Of a stretch of 7,217 nt of DNA, positions 5,220 to 7,217 are shown in pieces. Where the stretch lies: positions 1-7,217 of the forward strand of contig JAKAGL010000099.1 in NCBI GenBank assembly GCA_021815535.1, given 5' to 3'. The stretch is from a bacterium. Its GTDB lineage: Bacteria > Nitrospinota_A > UBA7883 > JACRGQ01. The translations under genes and the position numbers were made by a program. The stretch's first letter is position 1; each line of letters begins with the position of its first letter. The notes under the pieces are model-generated. The model ran no database searches. It saw nothing but the letters and a program-made list of their open reading frames with translations, and was not told the origin of the DNA.

Positions 5220-7176
5220 GGGCGTCAATGCAGCTTTTCTCCGGAATTGAGCCGGATTCAAAATATTCAAGATGGCTCTTGCCGCAACGGGGGTTCGCGA
5301 GGAGGCCGGTGGCATCGTCTATCACCACTTCCTCGATGCCGTCAGGAACCTTGAAATCCCGTATTTCCTTCCCGGCCAATGCGCTCTTCATGAAGGCACT
5401 CCAGATGGGAGCGGCAACCCGCCCGCCTGTCTCCCCTTCCCCCATTGATTTCTTTATGTCATACCCAACCCAGACTCCGGCCGCCAGTTGGGGAGTGAAC
5501 CCGATAAACCACGCATCGCTGAAATCGTCGGTGGTGCCGGTCTTGCCGGCGGCGGGGCGACCCAACGCCAAGGCGGCCCGGCCGGTTCCTTCCTCCACGA
5601 CGCTCTTAAGCATACTGGTCATCAAGAACGCCTTGGGAGCATTCATCACCTCGGTCAGAATCGGGAAGTAGGCGTCACCGCGGCTCCCCTTTCTGTCAAC
5701 GTCCCGTATCATTTCCAATTCGGCCCTCTGCCCTTTATTGGCGAAGAGGGCATAGGCGGAAGTCATTTCGGCCAATGTCACTTCCGTCCCTCCCAGAGCC
5801 GTCGAAGGATACGGCTTGATATCGCTCCGAATTCCGGCATCACGGGCAAAACGGATCACTTTCTCCGGGCCGATCTGCATAAAGAGTTTCACCGATGCCA
5901 CATTCATGGAATGAGTGAGCGCCTTGCGCAAGGTAACCTTGCCATAGAAACGGTTTTCATAATTCTTCGGTTTCCAACTCCCGCCAAATGACGGGTCGTC
6001 CATCTCTATCGGGGAATCGATAAGGAAGCTGGAAGGGGTAAGACCTTCGCGGATGGCGGCGGCGTACACGATCGGTTTGAAGGCGGATCCGGGCTGCCGC
6101 CGCGCCTGCATCACGCGGTTGAATTGGCTTTCGGTGAAATCGCGTCCTCCCACCATAGCTTTCACGGCGCCGGTGGCCGGATTTATGGCGATCAGCGCCC
6201 CCTGCAACGGCAATCCTTCCGGATTGCCGCCACGCCGCGCTATCCGCCCTTCCACTTCTTTCAATCCTGCGGCAAGCGCTTCGGTTGCGGCCAACTGCAT
6301 TTCGATGTTCAGGGTAGTGTGTACGGCAAGCCCCTGACGGTACATTGTCTCGGCGCCGTATTTTTCTTCCAGCGCCTGCCGGATAATCTCCACAAAATAC
6401 GGCGCCACTTCCGGCTTTTTATGCGACGACAGGGTGATCGGCTCCACCTCGGCCGCTGCGCGTTGCTCCTCGGTGATAAAACCCTCGTGCTCCATCCGCC
6501 CCAGCACCCATGCCCGGCGGGCGCGGGCCTTGGCCATATCGTTATACGGGGAGTATATGCTGGGGCCGCGCGGGAGCGCCCCGATCAAGGCGCATTCGGC
6601 CAGCGTGAGGTCGGCGGCGTGTTTGCCGAAATAAATGTCCGCCGCGGCTTCCAGGCCATAGGCGCCCGATCCGAAATAAATCTGATTGAAGTAGTATGTC
6701 AGGATTTCGCTTTTGCTGTAATTGATCTCCAACTGCAAGGCTATCATGAGTTCTTTCAGTTTGCGGCTGAACGTTTTTTCGGAACTGAGGAAAAGCGTTT
6801 TTGCCAGCTGTTGGGTAAGGGTGCTCCCCCCCTGCACGAAGCGGCGGGCGCGTATATCGGCGGCAAGCGCGCGAAGAAGGGAATAGACGCGGAATCCCCG
6901 GTGTTTGTAGAAATGCGCATCTTCCGCCGCAAGCACCGCGTTGATGGCATTTTTGGGAATTTGGGAAAAGCCCAGCAGTTCCCGCTTCTCCTGGAAAAAC
7001 TCGCCGATGATCCGCCCGTCGTCAGAATAGATTTTGGTACTTACCGGCGGTGTGTAATTCTGCAAAGCCCGGACAGAGGGAATATCGGAAAAACGTGTGA
7101 AAACGTATCCGACCAATCCGCCTGCCAGTGCTCCGGCCAGCAAAGCCGCGGCCACGGTCTTTTTACGAAACAGCAT
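5215..7176 (-). CDS. mrcA: Class A penicillin-binding protein 1A (glycosyltransferase/transpeptidase)
   Basis: This enzyme polymerises lipid II into glycan strands and cross-links the peptides on the periplasmic side of the inner membrane. The 653 residues begin with a short cytoplasmic end and a single membrane anchor (about 7-27). The GT51 domain (about 50-220) shows AAEDAHFYKHRG with catalytic E85, GGSTLTQQLAKT at 116-127, RKLKELMIALQLE at 138-150 with second Glu E142, and YFNQIYFG at 162-169. The transpeptidase domain (about 325-600) shows SAFK with nucleophile S364 and K367, SMN at 423-425, and KTGTTDD at 545-551. A C-terminal segment has two cysteines, C631 and C649. It is shorter than enterobacterial PBP1A (about 850 residues) because the OB-fold insert before the transpeptidase appears to be missing. 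The ATG at 7176 follows a purine-rich GGAAAGG. The frame stays open to the right edge, but the hydrophobic anchor fits this start. It is convergent with rpmA; its promoter lies outside the window. Confidence 0.96.
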   Translation of the reverse strand: MLFRKKTVAAALLAGALAGGLVGYVFTRFSDIPSVRALQNYTPPVSTKIYSDDGRIIGEFFQEKRELLGFSQIPKNAINAVLAAEDAHFYKHRGFRVYSLLRALAADIRARRFVQGGSTLTQQLAKTLFLSSEKTFSRKLKELMIALQLEINYSKSEILTYYFNQIYFGSGAYGLEAAADIYFGKHAADLTLAECALIGALPRGPSIYSPYNDMAKARARRAWVLGRMEHEGFITEEQRAAAEVEPITLSSHKKPEVAPYFVEIIRQALEEKYGAETMYRQGLAVHTTLNIEMQLAATEALAAGLKEVEGRIARRGGNPEGLPLQGALIAINPATGAVKAMVGGRDFTESQFNRVMQARRQPGSAFKPIVYAAAIREGLTPSSFLIDSPIEMDDPSFGGSWKPKNYENRFYGKVTLRKALTHSMNVASVKLFMQIGPEKVIRFARDAGIRSDIKPYPSTALGGTEVTLAEMTSAYALFANKGQRAELEMIRDVDRKGSRGDAYFPILTEVMNAPKAFLMTSMLKSVVEEGTGRAALALGRPAAGKTGTTDDFSDAWFIGFTPQLAAGVWVGYDIKKSMGEGETGGRVAAPIWSAFMKSALAGKEIRDFKVPDGIEEVVIDDATGLLANPRCGKSHLEYFESGSIPEKSCIDAR

Positions 7177-7217
7177 TTCCCTTTCCGCCGCCGCCCCGCC
7201 CGGCCGCAGGTGACAGA

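Overview
The window looks like a chromosomal stretch from a Gram-negative bacterium. It carries a type IV pilus (T4P) operon, a ribosomal protein operon and a class A penicillin-binding protein. The bi-functional PBP1A, the PilT/PilC/PilS set and the moderately high GC content fit a proteobacterium or a relative (Deltaproteobacteria, Nitrospinota or a similar lineage), but I cannot fix the taxon from the sequence alone. I see no mobile elements, CRISPR arrays, tRNAs or rRNAs.

Layout. (1) Positions 1-4296, minus strand, hold five tightly packed genes read right to left: a PilT-family retraction ATPase; a small protein with an MJ0042-type zinc ribbon joined to a degenerate receiver-like domain; a stand-alone cyclic-nucleotide-binding-domain protein without a DNA-binding domain; the PilC inner-membrane platform protein; and the N-terminal 260 residues of a PilS-like membrane histidine kinase that runs off the left edge. 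The first four are separated by 12 nt, 7 nt and a TAATG overlap, so they are almost certainly one transcript and probably translationally coupled. A 41-nt gap before pilS holds a perfect 18-bp palindrome. (2) Positions 4297-4521 are a divergent promoter region. It has a good sigma70-type promoter with an AT-rich upstream element for the ribosomal genes, and a weaker one for the pilus operon whose -10 box lies inside a 20-bp dyad that may be an operator. (3) Positions 4522-5103, plus strand, are rplU-rpmA (L21, L27), ended by a textbook intrinsic terminator at 5126-5155. The obg gene that often follows is absent. (4) Positions 5215-7176, minus strand, hold a compact PBP1A convergent with rpmA.

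How the genes fit together. PilC is the membrane platform on which the pilus motors act, PilT is the retraction motor, and PilS is the sensor kinase that in known systems works with PilR to control pilin expression. The two small genes between pilT and pilC resemble signalling modules: one is a possible cyclic-nucleotide sensor, the other a pseudo-receiver with a zinc ribbon. Their position suggests control of pilus assembly or retraction at the protein level. This is the most unusual part of the window, and the functional link is inferred from context only. rplU-rpmA and the PBP1A gene are ordinary housekeeping genes.
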